This document shows, one piece after another, positions 6,806 through 15,528 of a stretch of 35,485 bases of DNA. The stretch is from Candidatus Nyctobacter psychrophilus. GTDB taxonomy: Bacteria; Vulcanimicrobiota; Vulcanimicrobiia; Vulcanimicrobiales; Vulcanimicrobiaceae. Made by a program: the position numbers and the translations under genes. The notes under the pieces were generated by a model, which was not told the DNA's origin, ran no database searches, and worked only from the letters and a program-made list of their open reading frames with translations. Where the stretch lies: assembly GCA_014305025.1 (NCBI GenBank), contig JACRTY010000058.1, positions 1 through 35,485 on the forward strand. Reading direction: 5' to 3'. Every line of letters starts with the position of its first letter. Position 1 is the first letter of the stretch.

Positions 6806-7594
6806 TTGAAGATCGTCGTCACCGTCAAACTCGTGCCCGACACCAATGCCGATAAGCGCATCGACCCAGAAACGAAACGCCTCGTACGCACGGGCGTCGA
6901 AACCGTCCTCAACCCCTTCGATGAGTACGCGCTCGAAGCGGCGCTGCAACTCAAAGAGAAGGCCGGCGGCGATACGACCGTCACCGTCGTCACGATGGCG
7001 CCCGAGAACGGCAAAGAAGTCGTCCGTAAGGCGCTCGCCATGGGCGCCGACGACGCGGTCATGCTCTCGGATCCCCAAGCCGAGGGTTCCGACGTGTGGG
7101 GTACGGCGCACGCGCTCGCCAAAGCGATCGCGCAGAACGGCTTCGACCTCGTCGTCTGCGGGACGCAGTCGACCGACGCGATCACGGGCGAACTTCCCGG
7201 CATGCTGGCCGAATTGCTCGGCGTGCCGGGGCTGACGTATCTGCGCAAGCTGGAAATCGACGGCACGACCGTGCGCGCCGAGCGCGAGACCGATAACGGA
7301 TACGCGCGCATCAGTGCACCCCTGCCGGCGCTCGCCAGCGTCACGAAGTCGATCAACGAACCGCGTTATCCGTCGCTGCGCGGCATCATGGGTGCGAAGA
7401 AGAAAACGATCGCGGTGCGCACTCTCGCTGAAGCGGGCGTCGGTCAAGAGATCGGAAACGCCGGGGCGCGCACCGAAGTAACCGGCTTCGAGACGCCGCC
7501 GGCGCGCGGCAAAGGCGAGGTCTATCAAGCGGCCGACGCCGTCGCCGGCGCGCAAAAGATCCTCGAATTCCTGCGGGAGAAGAAATTCGTCTGA
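6806..7594 (+). CDS. etfB: Electron transfer flavoprotein, beta subunit
   Basis: 262 residues, normal for EtfB. It opens MKIVVTVKLVPDTNADKRID and carries NPFDEYALEAALQLKEKAG (about 38-56) and the signature region VCGTQSTDAITGELPGMLAE (about 117-136), followed by a typical C-terminal recognition loop. EtfB pairs with EtfA, holds AMP structurally in most ETFs and receives electrons from acyl-CoA and related dehydrogenases. The start is TTG at 6806, chosen because GGAGG lies about 10 bases upstream. The stop TGA shares a base with the etfA ATG (TGATG), giving strict coupling. Confidence 0.95.
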   Translation: MKIVVTVKLVPDTNADKRIDPETKRLVRTGVETVLNPFDEYALEAALQLKEKAGGDTTVTVVTMAPENGKEVVRKALAMGADDAVMLSDPQAEGSDVWGTAHALAKAIAQNGFDLVVCGTQSTDAITGELPGMLAELLGVPGLTYLRKLEIDGTTVRAERETDNGYARISAPLPALASVTKSINEPRYPSLRGIMGAKKKTIAVRTLAEAGVGQEIGNAGARTEVTGFETPPARGKGEVYQAADAVAGAQKILEFLREKKFV

Positions 7595-8577
7595 TGCGCG
7601 ACGTCATCGTCTTCATCGAACACACTGCCGGCCAGCCGCGCCGCGTCTCGCTGGAAGTGGCGACGAAAGCCAAAGAGCTGGCCACCGCCCTGGGCGGCTC
7701 GGTGCACGCGGTCGTTCTGGGCAAGAACGCGGGCGGCGCGGCCGAGCAGCTCAAGGCGTACCCGGTCGACACGATCCACGTTGCGGAAGACCCCGACGTC
7801 GACGCCTTTCTTGTCGATCCGCTCGTCGACTACGTGGCCGCGGTGGCCAAGACTGTCGGGCCGGCGCTCGTTTTGGTTCCGTACACGATGATCGGACGCG
7901 ACGTCGGCAGCCGTCTTGCGGGGCGGCTCGACTGCGGGCAGACCGCCGATCTCACCGACATCACGGTTGCCGACGGGCGGGTCGTGTGCACGTCCCCGAA
8001 GCTCGGCGGCACGCTTGTGACAGCGTGCACCTTTCGCGGCGATTACGGCGTCGCGGCGGTGCGGCCCAATGCGTTTACCGCTGCCGAAGGGGCCGGGGCC
8101 GGCACCACCGTGATGCTGGAGAAACCGCCCGGTACGTCGTATAAAATCGTCATCGAGGAAGACGTCGTTGAAGCGGCGGGGGAACTTGGCGTCGAAGAAG
8201 CCTCCATCGTCGTTTCCGGCGGACGGGGCGTCGGCGGTCCCGAGCCCTTCAAAACGATTCTCAAAGACCTCGCTGGCGCCCTCGGCGGTTCGGTCGGCGC
8301 CTCACGGGCGGCGGTCGACGCGGGCTGGATCGGCCATAGTCACCAGGTCGGCCAGACCGGGAAGACGATTTCCCCCAATCTCTACATCGCATGCGGCATT
8401 TCGGGTGCGATTCAGCACAAAGTTGGAATGCGAACGGCCGGTACCATCGTTGCTATCAATAAGGACGGCACGGTCCCCATCGGGGAGTTTGCCGACCTGT
8501 TGGTCGTCGGCGACCTCTTCGCAATCGTGCCGGAATTAACCAAAGCGCTCCGCACCGGCGCCGCCGTCCACGCTTAA
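7594..8577 (+). CDS. etfA: Electron transfer flavoprotein, alpha subunit
   Basis: 327 residues, normal for EtfA. The N-terminal domain begins MRDVIVFIEHTAGQPRRVSL. The C-terminal FAD domain shows VVSGGRGVGGPEPF (about 208-221), AAVDAGWIGHSHQVGQTGKT and SPNLYIACGISGAIQHKVGM, all conserved EtfA FAD-binding segments, and ends with LLVVGDLFAIVPELTKAL. Together with EtfB it forms the soluble cytoplasmic electron carrier. No partner oxidoreductase or acyl-CoA dehydrogenase lies within view, so the electron donor is unknown. No extra ferredoxin domain is present, so a bifurcating role is not indicated by fusion. Confidence 0.95.
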   Translation: MRDVIVFIEHTAGQPRRVSLEVATKAKELATALGGSVHAVVLGKNAGGAAEQLKAYPVDTIHVAEDPDVDAFLVDPLVDYVAAVAKTVGPALVLVPYTMIGRDVGSRLAGRLDCGQTADLTDITVADGRVVCTSPKLGGTLVTACTFRGDYGVAAVRPNAFTAAEGAGAGTTVMLEKPPGTSYKIVIEEDVVEAAGELGVEEASIVVSGGRGVGGPEPFKTILKDLAGALGGSVGASRAAVDAGWIGHSHQVGQTGKTISPNLYIACGISGAIQHKVGMRTAGTIVAINKDGTVPIGEFADLLVVGDLFAIVPELTKALRTGAAVHA

Positions 8578-8604
8578 ACGCCACTACCTCTGAAAGACGA
8601 CAGT

Positions 8605-10179
8605 TTGAAGATCTCATCGCGTCCCCTCGCCGTCACGGCCATCGCTGTAGGCTGCTGCTGGCTTGCCGGCGGCTACGCCTCGAGCGCCCCGCGGCACGCG
8701 GCCCCCACGCCGAGCCCGAGCGCCAGCCCCAGCGGTTCGCCGGCGCCGCTTCCGACCGCGACGCCCGAGCCTCCCGAGACCGCCATTCCGCGCCTCGAAG
8801 CCAAGCTGAAGACCAATCCGAACGACAAAGACGCCCTTGCCCAATTAGCCGGCTACGCCTTACAGGTCGGCCGGCCCGATCAGACGCTCGGGCTCACGCA
8901 GAAACTGCTGTCGCTTGGTGACAAGAGTGCGCAGGTCTATTACCTCGACGGCGTGGCGAACCAGAACCTCGGCCGCATCCGGGAGGCGACGAATGACTTC
9001 GAACAGGCCTCGAACCTGGAGCCGACCAACGCGCAGGTACTCCTGACGTTGACCGAACTCTACCTGCGAACCAATCGCGGCGCCGACGCCGAACGCGTGG
9101 CCAAGCGCGCGACGACGTTCAACAAGACCGACAAGCGCGTCTTCGAAAATTATGGGCTCGTGCTTGGGCAGGAAGGGAAATTCGACGAGGCGCGCGCGCA
9201 GTTCGAAGCGGCGGCCAAGCTCGATCCCAAAGACCCGCAGCCGCTGGTGTTGGAAGCGCGTTCCTACATCTCGCAAAAGGCGTACGCTCTGGCGGCCACC
9301 GAGTACGATAACGCCCTGGCGCTCGATCCCAAGAACACCGATGCGTTGCTCGGAAAAGCGCGCCTGCAGGCGACTAACCACGACGTCAAGGGTTCGATTG
9401 CGACCTATGAGACGTTGTTGGCCGACGTCCCGACCGACGACGCCAAGGCCGCCGTGTTGGTCGAGGAATACACCGTCTACCGCGACGAGAAGATGAACGG
9501 CGACGCGGTCGCAACGCTCAAGCGTGCCGAGCAACTCTATCCCAAGGCCGCTACGGTGCACATTGCCTACGGCGACTATGACGTGTCCATCGCGCACGAC
9601 CAGAACGCCGCCGAGGCCGAATGGAAAACCGCTCTCGGGCCGGACCGCAACAACACCGATGCGCTTAGTCGTTTAGCGCAGCTGTCGCTTGCGCGCAAAC
9701 GGCCGGGCGACGCGATCGGCTACGTCAAGCGCATCACCGAAGTGACGCCGGGCGACCCGACGGCGTGGTTCACGCTCGGACAACTCGACGCGCAAACCCG
9801 CCGCTACGACGGCGCGCGCGATGCGTTCCGGCACTCCTTCGCCCTGCAAGGCACCCCGCAGGCGCTCGCGGGGCTTGCGACGGCCGACCTCGAGCTGCAT
9901 AACTACAAAGAGTGCACGCGCGCCTTCCAAGCGATCGACAAGAACGCGATCGGACTGATGAAGCAGTATCCGTCCCTGTTTCTCGCCTATGGACGATGCG
10001 CCGAAGGCAATCGCGATAAGGCGCAAGCGCGCCTGGCCTACACGCAAATCAAGCCGTACCTCAAGCCGGGCACCCAGCTTGCGGCCGACGTCGATCGCGC
10101 ACTGCGCCGCGTCTCGCAGAATGCCCCGGCCCGCGCGACGAAGCCCAAGCCCAAGAGCACCGCCGCGCCGCACGCCTGA
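8605..10179 (+). CDS. Exported tetratricopeptide-repeat protein
   Basis: 524 residues. An N-terminal signal (ISSRPLAVTAIAVGCCWLAG) is followed by a Pro/Ser/Thr linker (about 29-57) and then a long run of TPR helices to about residue 500. Examples are AQVYYLDGVANQNLGRIREA, RVFENYGLVLGQEGKFDEAR and PTAWFTLGQLDAQTRRYDGA. The C-terminus is a Lys/Pro/Ala tail. TPR arrays are protein-binding scaffolds; the export signal places it in the periplasm or outer envelope. The start is TTG at 8605, 27 bases after etfA. It may be co-transcribed with etfBA, but a functional link is not evident. Confidence 0.85.
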   Translation: MKISSRPLAVTAIAVGCCWLAGGYASSAPRHAAPTPSPSASPSGSPAPLPTATPEPPETAIPRLEAKLKTNPNDKDALAQLAGYALQVGRPDQTLGLTQKLLSLGDKSAQVYYLDGVANQNLGRIREATNDFEQASNLEPTNAQVLLTLTELYLRTNRGADAERVAKRATTFNKTDKRVFENYGLVLGQEGKFDEARAQFEAAAKLDPKDPQPLVLEARSYISQKAYALAATEYDNALALDPKNTDALLGKARLQATNHDVKGSIATYETLLADVPTDDAKAAVLVEEYTVYRDEKMNGDAVATLKRAEQLYPKAATVHIAYGDYDVSIAHDQNAAEAEWKTALGPDRNNTDALSRLAQLSLARKRPGDAIGYVKRITEVTPGDPTAWFTLGQLDAQTRRYDGARDAFRHSFALQGTPQALAGLATADLELHNYKECTRAFQAIDKNAIGLMKQYPSLFLAYGRCAEGNRDKAQARLAYTQIKPYLKPGTQLAADVDRALRRVSQNAPARATKPKPKSTAAPHA

Positions 10180-10194
10180 CCGTTTCTTCGCGGC

Positions 10195-11208
10195 GTGCTT
10201 GTCGTTTACGACGAACTCTACACCGAGCATCTGCGCGGCGTCGCACATCCCGAAAGGCCTGATCGGGTCGTAGCCGTCGCCGAGCGCCTTGGCGCGGCGG
10301 GACTGTTCGGAGACCGCGCGCCGGCGCGCGACGCGACCGATGCGGAACTCGAACGCGTTCATCCGCATGCGTACCTGGAACGCGTGAAGCGCGACGTCGC
10401 AACGGTGGGGTCGCATGCTGCGGGCTATCTCTCCACGGGTGACACCGTCATCGACGAAACGTCGCTCGCCGTCGCGCGCCGCGCGGCCGGCGGGACGCTC
10501 GCTGCGATGGAAGCGGCCGTTGCGGGCGAGCGCGCAGCGTTCGCGCTCGTGCGGCCGCCGGGACACCATGCGGAGCCCGCGCGCGGCATGGGGTTCTGCA
10601 TCTTCGGGAACGCCGCCGTCGCCGCGCGAGCCTTCGTCGCGACGCACGGCGGCCGCGCGCTCGTCGTCGACTTCGACTACCATCACGGTAACGGAACGCA
10701 AGCCGCCGCGGGCGAGGGCGTCTCGTTCGTCTCGACGCATGCGTTCCCGGCCTACCCGGGGACCGGTGGGCCGAGCGAACAGCACTTCGCTGCAAACGGG
10801 GCAATCGTCAACGTGCCGCTTCCGCCGCATGCGTACGGGACGGAGCCGTTCGTTGCGACCTGGCAGCGGCTGCTACCGGACGTGGCCGCGCGCGTCCGGC
10901 CCGACTTGCTCGTCGTCAGCGCCGGCTACGATTACGCCTCAGGGGATCCGGTCGGCGATCTCGGCGTCGCGGCCGACCCCGCGGCTCGGGCGCTCGGCGC
11001 GCTGATCCGTGAAACGGCCCAGACGTATTGTAACGGCCGCGCCGTGTATTGCTTGGAGGGCGGTTACGATATTCCGACGCTCGCGCGCGCGGTCGAAGCG
11101 ACGTTACGTGCTCACGACGCGGGCGTCGAAACGGAACGCGCCGACTGCGCCGCGATTCCGGCGCGCCAGCGAACGCTCACCGATGCGGTAGCGGCGTGGG
11201 TCACGTAA
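10195..11208 (+). CDS. Histone deacetylase-superfamily (AcuC/HDAC-like) amidohydrolase
   Basis: 337 residues. Catalytic parts are visible: HPERPDR near the start, the His pair in RPPGHHAEP (H124-H125), zinc ligands D161 and H163 in VDFDYHHGNGTQ and D251 in SGDPVGDL, and the Tyr in CLEGGYD. Bacterial members deacetylate small amines, polyamines or acetyl-lysine; AcuC acts on acetyl-CoA synthetase. The substrate cannot be told from sequence here. The start is GTG at 10195, shortly after the TPR gene. Its last 13 bases overlap the GTG of the following membrane gene, so deacetylase, MauE-like and TlpA-like genes probably form one transcript. Confidence 0.9.
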   Translation: MLVVYDELYTEHLRGVAHPERPDRVVAVAERLGAAGLFGDRAPARDATDAELERVHPHAYLERVKRDVATVGSHAAGYLSTGDTVIDETSLAVARRAAGGTLAAMEAAVAGERAAFALVRPPGHHAEPARGMGFCIFGNAAVAARAFVATHGGRALVVDFDYHHGNGTQAAAGEGVSFVSTHAFPAYPGTGGPSEQHFAANGAIVNVPLPPHAYGTEPFVATWQRLLPDVAARVRPDLLVVSAGYDYASGDPVGDLGVAADPAARALGALIRETAQTYCNGRAVYCLEGGYDIPTLARAVEATLRAHDAGVETERADCAAIPARQRTLTDAVAAWVT

Positions 11209-11687
11209 TCTTTGGGCTGCGCGTCGCCATCGGCGCCTTGCTCGTGGTCGCCGGCGTTCTGAAGGCGCATGATGGTCCCAGTGCGACCGCCTCATCGATT
11301 GCAGGGTACCGCCTGTTGCCGCCGTCGGTCGTCGCGCCGCTCGGCGTCGCCTTGCCCTACGCCGAGATCGTCCTCGGCGGGTATCTGTGCGCGGGTCTGT
11401 TCACGCGTGCCGCTGCGCTGATCGCAAGCGTGCAGTTTGCCGTATTCTCCGCTGCAGTCGCGTCGCTGGTCGTGCGCCGGTTGCCGGCAGACTGCGGTTG
11501 TTTCGGCTCCGGTATCCCGACGCCGCCGTCATGGGGTCACGTGGCGGCCGACGTCGCCTTGACGGCGGCGGCCGCGCTCATCGCGTGGCGTGCGCCCGGT
11601 GCTTACGCGGTCGATCGACTGCTGGGGATCGGCGGCCCTCATACGAGCGGTGCGGACCCCGGCCAGCCCGAAGTGATGCCGTCATGA
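11196..11687 (+). CDS. MauE/DoxX-like membrane protein
   Basis: 163 residues with about four hydrophobic helices: VIFGLRVAIGALLVVAGVLK, VVAPLGVALPYAEIVLGGYL, ALIASVQFAVFSAAVASLVV and VAADVALTAAAALIAWR. A conserved loop DCGCFGSG lies between helices 3 and 4. MauE/DoxX-type proteins are inner-membrane proteins, and MauE supports disulfide formation in the periplasm. A Cys pair in a loop beside a TlpA-like gene fits electron transfer to a thioredoxin. I chose GTG at 11196 because the first helix begins immediately afterwards; longer versions would start inside the deacetylase gene with Arg-rich sequence. It overlaps the next gene as ATGA. Confidence 0.8.
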   Translation: MGHVIFGLRVAIGALLVVAGVLKAHDGPSATASSIAGYRLLPPSVVAPLGVALPYAEIVLGGYLCAGLFTRAAALIASVQFAVFSAAVASLVVRRLPADCGCFGSGIPTPPSWGHVAADVALTAAAALIAWRAPGAYAVDRLLGIGGPHTSGADPGQPEVMPS

Positions 11688-12346
11688 ACCGAGCCGAACG
11701 CCGTACCGTTCCTCCGTCGCGCGCCGCACTGCAAGCACAGGCGACGCGACGCCGAATCATCCTGTTCACCTCGCTTGCCGTGATCGCAATCGGTGTGCTG
11801 ATTGCAATCGGTTATGCGAACCGGCGCGTTCCGCAATCGGCGTCGACCGCGCCGATCAGCGCGCAACTTTCGATCGGGCAACAGGCGCCCCAGTTCGCCG
11901 TTTCGACGACGCAAGGCCCGTTCGACCTCGCACAGGCGCGCGGCAAACCAACGTTGCTCGAAGTCTTTGCCACGTGGTGTCCGCATTGTCAGCGCGAAAC
12001 CGCCGTTCTCAATCGGCTCTACGATGCCGACAAAAATCGCGTGCACTTTGTCGCGGTGAGCGGCAGCCCGTACGACATCAGCGGTCAGAATCCCGAGACC
12101 CAAGCGGACGTAATCGCGTTCGCGACGCGATTCGGCGTACGGTATCCGGTCGCGTTCGACCCGAACCTGGGCGTCGCGAAATCGTATTTGCAGAGCGGCT
12201 TTCCCACGCTCGTCCTCATCGGCTCCGACGGCCGAGTTCAGTCCGTCGCAAGCGGCGAAATACCGCAAGCTGATATCGCCGCCGCCCTGAGCGCCTCGGC
12301 CGCCGGCCATAAGCCCGATCCGAAGATGGGCGCGCGAGGCGCCTAA
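11684..12346 (+). CDS. TlpA-like membrane-anchored thioredoxin
   Basis: 220 residues. One N-terminal helix (RIILFTSLAVIAIGVLIAIG, about 24-43) anchors a thioredoxin domain carrying C99-P-H-C102 in VFATWCPHCQRE. It also has the AhpC/TSA/TlpA segment IGQQAPQFAVST before it and the cis-Pro region SGFPTLVLIG after it. The protein should be a periplasmic reductant or resuscitating thiol oxidoreductase anchored to the inner membrane. Its ATG overlaps the MauE-like stop, so the two are likely a redox pair with the membrane protein passing electrons. The C-terminal ~15 residues look like a flexible tail. Confidence 0.88.
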   Translation: MNRAERRTVPPSRAALQAQATRRRIILFTSLAVIAIGVLIAIGYANRRVPQSASTAPISAQLSIGQQAPQFAVSTTQGPFDLAQARGKPTLLEVFATWCPHCQRETAVLNRLYDADKNRVHFVAVSGSPYDISGQNPETQADVIAFATRFGVRYPVAFDPNLGVAKSYLQSGFPTLVLIGSDGRVQSVASGEIPQADIAAALSASAAGHKPDPKMGARGA

Positions 12347-12386
12347 ACGGCTGCGGCGCGGTCCGCACGCTCTTGAAACCGGCGGT

Positions 12387-13874
12387 TTGCGGCTCGCACT
12401 GATCGTAGCCGTCGCGCTCGGCGTGCGGCTGTACGCTCTGGGAACGAACCCGCTTGAACCGCATGCCGACGAACTTGCCGGGCTGGTCGGCGTCAGCAAT
12501 GTGCTGCACGGTCGCGCGCCGCTCTTGCCCTTCTTTGACCTCCGGGTCGAATATCTGCCGCTGTACGGAATATTTGAAACGGTAGCGACCTCGCTCTTGG
12601 GCCCGAGTACGTTCGCGATGCGGTTGCCCGCGGCACTGCTCGGGGTGATCTCCGTCGCGGCGCTGCGTTGGTTTACCTACGAACTTTGTGCCGGCGAGCG
12701 CAGTGCGCACGGACGCACGCAGGCATGCGTGCTCGCCGACGGCGCGGCTGCGCTGTTCGCCGTGCTGCCGTGGTCGATCCATATCTCGCGGCTCGGCTGG
12801 GAGAACGCGGCCGTCTTCCCGTTCGTGCTCGGCGGCTTGGCCGCGCTCGAGCGCGGCTTGCGGTTGCGCGGCGCGCGCTGGTTACTGCTTGCCGGCGTCC
12901 TGCTCGGCATCGGCGCGTACTCCTACCGAGCCGAACCGGTCGACGGCGTGCTGCTCGGTGCCACGCTCGTCGCAGCGCGGTGGCAGGATGCGCGCAAATG
13001 CATGCGCTGGCTGGCGCTCGCGGCCGCCGTGGCTCTGGGGATCGCCGCTCCGCTCGGCACCGCCGTTGCGACGCATCCGCGTTTCTTCTGGCGCGACGCG
13101 AACATCGCAACGTTCGGCCACGGCTACACGGTCGCCGCCGTCGGAACGTTCGTCCACAATTATGCCGCGCACTTCGCCCTCGGACCACTGTTCGGATACG
13201 GCGACGGCATTCTGGATCATGGGCCGCACTACGGCGAATTGTATTGGTGGATGCTGCCGTTCTTGATCGTCGGCCTCGTGACGGCACCACGTCTGGTGGG
13301 ACGCCCCGGGGTCATCGTGCTGTGGGTGTGGCTGGCAATCTATCCGCTCGGCGGCGCACTGACCGACGACGGCGTACCGGATTTCCCGCGCACGATGATC
13401 GGCGCGCCGCTCGCCTGCATCCTCGCAGCCATGGGTCTGGGTGCAACGTATCGCTGGCTGGGGCGATTCCGTGCAGCGGCGCGGTGGCGGGAACTGATGC
13501 TGACGGCGGTCGGCGTCACTGCCGCCTTCGCCTTCGGCGATTTCGCGCGCGTCTATTTTACCGTCTATCCAGCCATGTCCGCCGACGCTTTCAAGTATGG
13601 CACGGCGAGCTTATTCCATACGGTTCGCGTGCTGGGAACCGGGGAGCAGCGCGTCTGCTTCGGGTCGCTCGACTGGTACAACTACGACACGTTCGTCGAT
13701 TTTTACATGCGCGACTCACCCCTAGCACCGATCGAAGGCCTCGGCTCCCCGTGCACGCTGCCCGGCTCGCTCATCGTCGTCGACGCTCCCGGCAAAGCGC
13801 CGGTCGGCGCGAAACTCGTCGGCGCCGTGCCGAACTACGAGGGCAATGTCATGGCCTACGTTTTCAAAATCTGA
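12387..13874 (+). CDS. Membrane glycosyltransferase, GT39/ArnT-like
   Basis: 495 residues, polytopic. It begins with a helix (RLALIVAVALGVRLYALGTN) and then NPLEPHADELAGLVG, where GT-C enzymes of the PMT/ArnT/GT83 group have the catalytic Asp (here D-E in HADEL). About ten further hydrophobic stretches follow, ending with a small non-membrane domain (about 400-495). Such enzymes move a sugar from a polyprenyl-phosphate donor to lipid or protein on the periplasmic face. Acceptor and donor are unknown. The TTG at 12387 is the first start compatible with the helix; the gap of 40 bases after the thioredoxin gene leaves co-transcription possible. Confidence 0.75.
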   Translation: MRLALIVAVALGVRLYALGTNPLEPHADELAGLVGVSNVLHGRAPLLPFFDLRVEYLPLYGIFETVATSLLGPSTFAMRLPAALLGVISVAALRWFTYELCAGERSAHGRTQACVLADGAAALFAVLPWSIHISRLGWENAAVFPFVLGGLAALERGLRLRGARWLLLAGVLLGIGAYSYRAEPVDGVLLGATLVAARWQDARKCMRWLALAAAVALGIAAPLGTAVATHPRFFWRDANIATFGHGYTVAAVGTFVHNYAAHFALGPLFGYGDGILDHGPHYGELYWWMLPFLIVGLVTAPRLVGRPGVIVLWVWLAIYPLGGALTDDGVPDFPRTMIGAPLACILAAMGLGATYRWLGRFRAAARWRELMLTAVGVTAAFAFGDFARVYFTVYPAMSADAFKYGTASLFHTVRVLGTGEQRVCFGSLDWYNYDTFVDFYMRDSPLAPIEGLGSPCTLPGSLIVVDAPGKAPVGAKLVGAVPNYEGNVMAYVFKI

Positions 13875-13907
13875 ACGGTAACGCCGTAGGCGTGCAGATT
13901 CGAAAGA

Positions 13908-15002
13908 CTACGGTACCACGCTGCTCGCGATCGCGACGAGTTCGCTGCGCAGCAGATCGCCGACGAGCGCAAAGTGCAGATTGTGTTCGTTCCAGGTCAG
14001 CAGCGTCGTCGGGCCGTCCTCGACGTACTGTGCGTCGTGGCCTTCGAAAGTAATCGTCTTGGGGCGAAGCGTCCCGAAATCAGCGGCCGCGCCGTTCGCG
14101 TTTTCGAAGAGCGAGATCGTCCGCAATCCATCGGAGTAGAGCAACTGCAGGGTTCGCACGCCGTTGACCGTCGTGACGTCGCCGCTGTCGAGTTCGAAGC
14201 CTTGCGGCAGATTCTTGGGCTCGTAGGGCGTAAAGCCGGCTTCTTTAATCACACGTTGGATGTCCGACGACGGCATGTCGACGCTCACGCCTGCGACCTG
14301 CCGGTATCCCCGCGGCGGATCGATCGCGAACAGGTCGCTCGGGATGGCGGCGGTGTAGCGCAGCTCTTCAAAACGTGCTTGCGAAGCGACGGCGCCGTTG
14401 CCGTGGTACTCTTCCTTTTTGAGCACGAGATGCGTTTCGCGATCCAACCACACGCGCAGGGCCCGTTCCCCCGTGTGTTTATTGACGAACACGTACGATT
14501 GGGTGGCGCGGTCGGCGACGGTGTCCGCGCCGTCGGGGATGGCGCGATAGTTGCTGAGGACCTGATCGAAATCGTCGGCTGCTGAGATCTGGTTGTCGAT
14601 CGTCGGATTGTGGGAGATCGTCAGTCTGCCGCGCTTGGTGTCGAAGTCGTAGGTCGCCGTGCCGCGCGTGATGATGTAGTCGCCGTACAGCGCTTCGGGC
14701 GCGACGAACCAGCGCCGGGTCATCGCCGGCGCTCGATGCTCGACCTTGACGATCGTCGCGCTCGCGCGGGCCGAACTGAAGCGCACCGTCTCGAATTGAC
14801 CGATGTACGACAGCGTGCGTGGCGCGTCGATGCTCAGGCGCAGCAGGGTAACGGGGTCCTTGCCCGCTTTGGCGGCGCGCACGTTGCTCTTGGCCAGCGC
14901 CCCCGGTGCCGCCGACAGCAATCCCAGCAAAGCGACGACGGCTGCGCCGCGCAACCCGAAGGCTATGAAGTGAACTGCTGCCGCGCGGTCAGCGCACGGC
15001 AT
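13908..15002 (-). CDS. RseB/MucB-like envelope-sensing protein
   Basis: 364 residues from the ATG at 15002 (a longer form from 15032 is possible but would overlap the previous gene more). A hydrophobic leader (AAVVALLGLLSAAPGALAK) is followed by an RseB-like lipid-binding beta domain (SYIGQFETVRFSSARASATI, MTRRWFVAPEALYGDYII, VWLDRETHLVLKKEEYHGNG). A second domain follows (about 240-364: EAGFTPYEPKNLPQGFELDS ... LLYSDGLRTISLFE). In proteobacteria RseB protects the anti-sigma factor from cleavage. As the third gene of a sigma/anti-sigma operon with a 14-base overlap, it should do the same here. It could also be a LolA/MucB relative with another ligand. Confidence 0.78.
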   Translation of the reverse strand: MPCADRAAAVHFIAFGLRGAAVVALLGLLSAAPGALAKSNVRAAKAGKDPVTLLRLSIDAPRTLSYIGQFETVRFSSARASATIVKVEHRAPAMTRRWFVAPEALYGDYIITRGTATYDFDTKRGRLTISHNPTIDNQISAADDFDQVLSNYRAIPDGADTVADRATQSYVFVNKHTGERALRVWLDRETHLVLKKEEYHGNGAVASQARFEELRYTAAIPSDLFAIDPPRGYRQVAGVSVDMPSSDIQRVIKEAGFTPYEPKNLPQGFELDSGDVTTVNGVRTLQLLYSDGLRTISLFENANGAAADFGTLRPKTITFEGHDAQYVEDGPTTLLTWNEHNLHFALVGDLLRSELVAIASSVVP

Positions 15003-15528
15003 TGATCCCGCCGGATAATGCGTAGGCGGCATACTGGTCCACGAGCGGGGCAGCCGAACCGGCCTCGTCGTTCATCGATGTTTCGTCGACCGGCATGCCG
15101 GAGTGTTCGGAGAGCGGCGAGCTGGCCGATTGGGCTGCGTGCGCCTGGAAATAGTACAACGCGTCGATCGACCGGGCGCCGCCCGAGGACCCGTGCCCCA
15201 GCGGTGAGGCGAACCAGCCGCCGACCAGCAGCACGGCCGCCAACGGTACCGCGATTGCGGGGCGGAAGAAGGTGCGGAAGCGGGCGAGCGGCGTCGGCGG
15301 TGCTTCGCGAATGCGCTGCCAGACCGCGGCGGCCACGAGCGATGGGAACTCCTGTTCCTCGGCGGCGGCGCCGGCCCGCAAGAAGTCGGTCACGCCGCTT
15401 TCAGCGTCGCGTGCCTGGCGGCAGGACGAGCAAACGGCCAAGTGGGCGTGCGCCAGCGCATCGTCCTGCGGGCGCAGTTCGCCGTGGAGGTAGTCGATCA
15501 GGGTGTCGTTTGTGAGGTGTTGATTCAT
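14989..15528 (-). CDS. Zinc-finger anti-sigma factor
   Basis: 179 residues from ATG 15528, which overlaps the sigma gene stop (ATGA). The N-terminal zf-HC2 domain shows LIDYLHGELRPQDDALAHAH followed by LAVCSSCRQ, the H...C..C zinc-binding pattern of ZAS anti-sigma factors. One membrane helix (AIAVPLAAVLLVGGWFASPL, about 105-124) follows, then a periplasmic tail of about 55 residues. It should hold the ECF sigma at the membrane until a signal, perhaps relayed by the RseB-like protein, triggers proteolysis. The upstream in-frame extension is Arg/Pro-rich shadow sequence and was discarded. Confidence 0.88.
   Translation of the reverse strand: MNQHLTNDTLIDYLHGELRPQDDALAHAHLAVCSSCRQARDAESGVTDFLRAGAAAEEQEFPSLVAAAVWQRIREAPPTPLARFRTFFRPAIAVPLAAVLLVGGWFASPLGHGSSGGARSIDALYYFQAHAAQSASSPLSEHSGMPVDETSMNDEAGSAAPLVDQYAAYALSGGINAVR

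Noticed and set aside
12668..14053. Very long Arg-rich frame overlapping the GT39-like gene
   Set aside because: It is the out-of-frame shadow of a high-GC membrane protein gene: extreme Arg content and no motifs.
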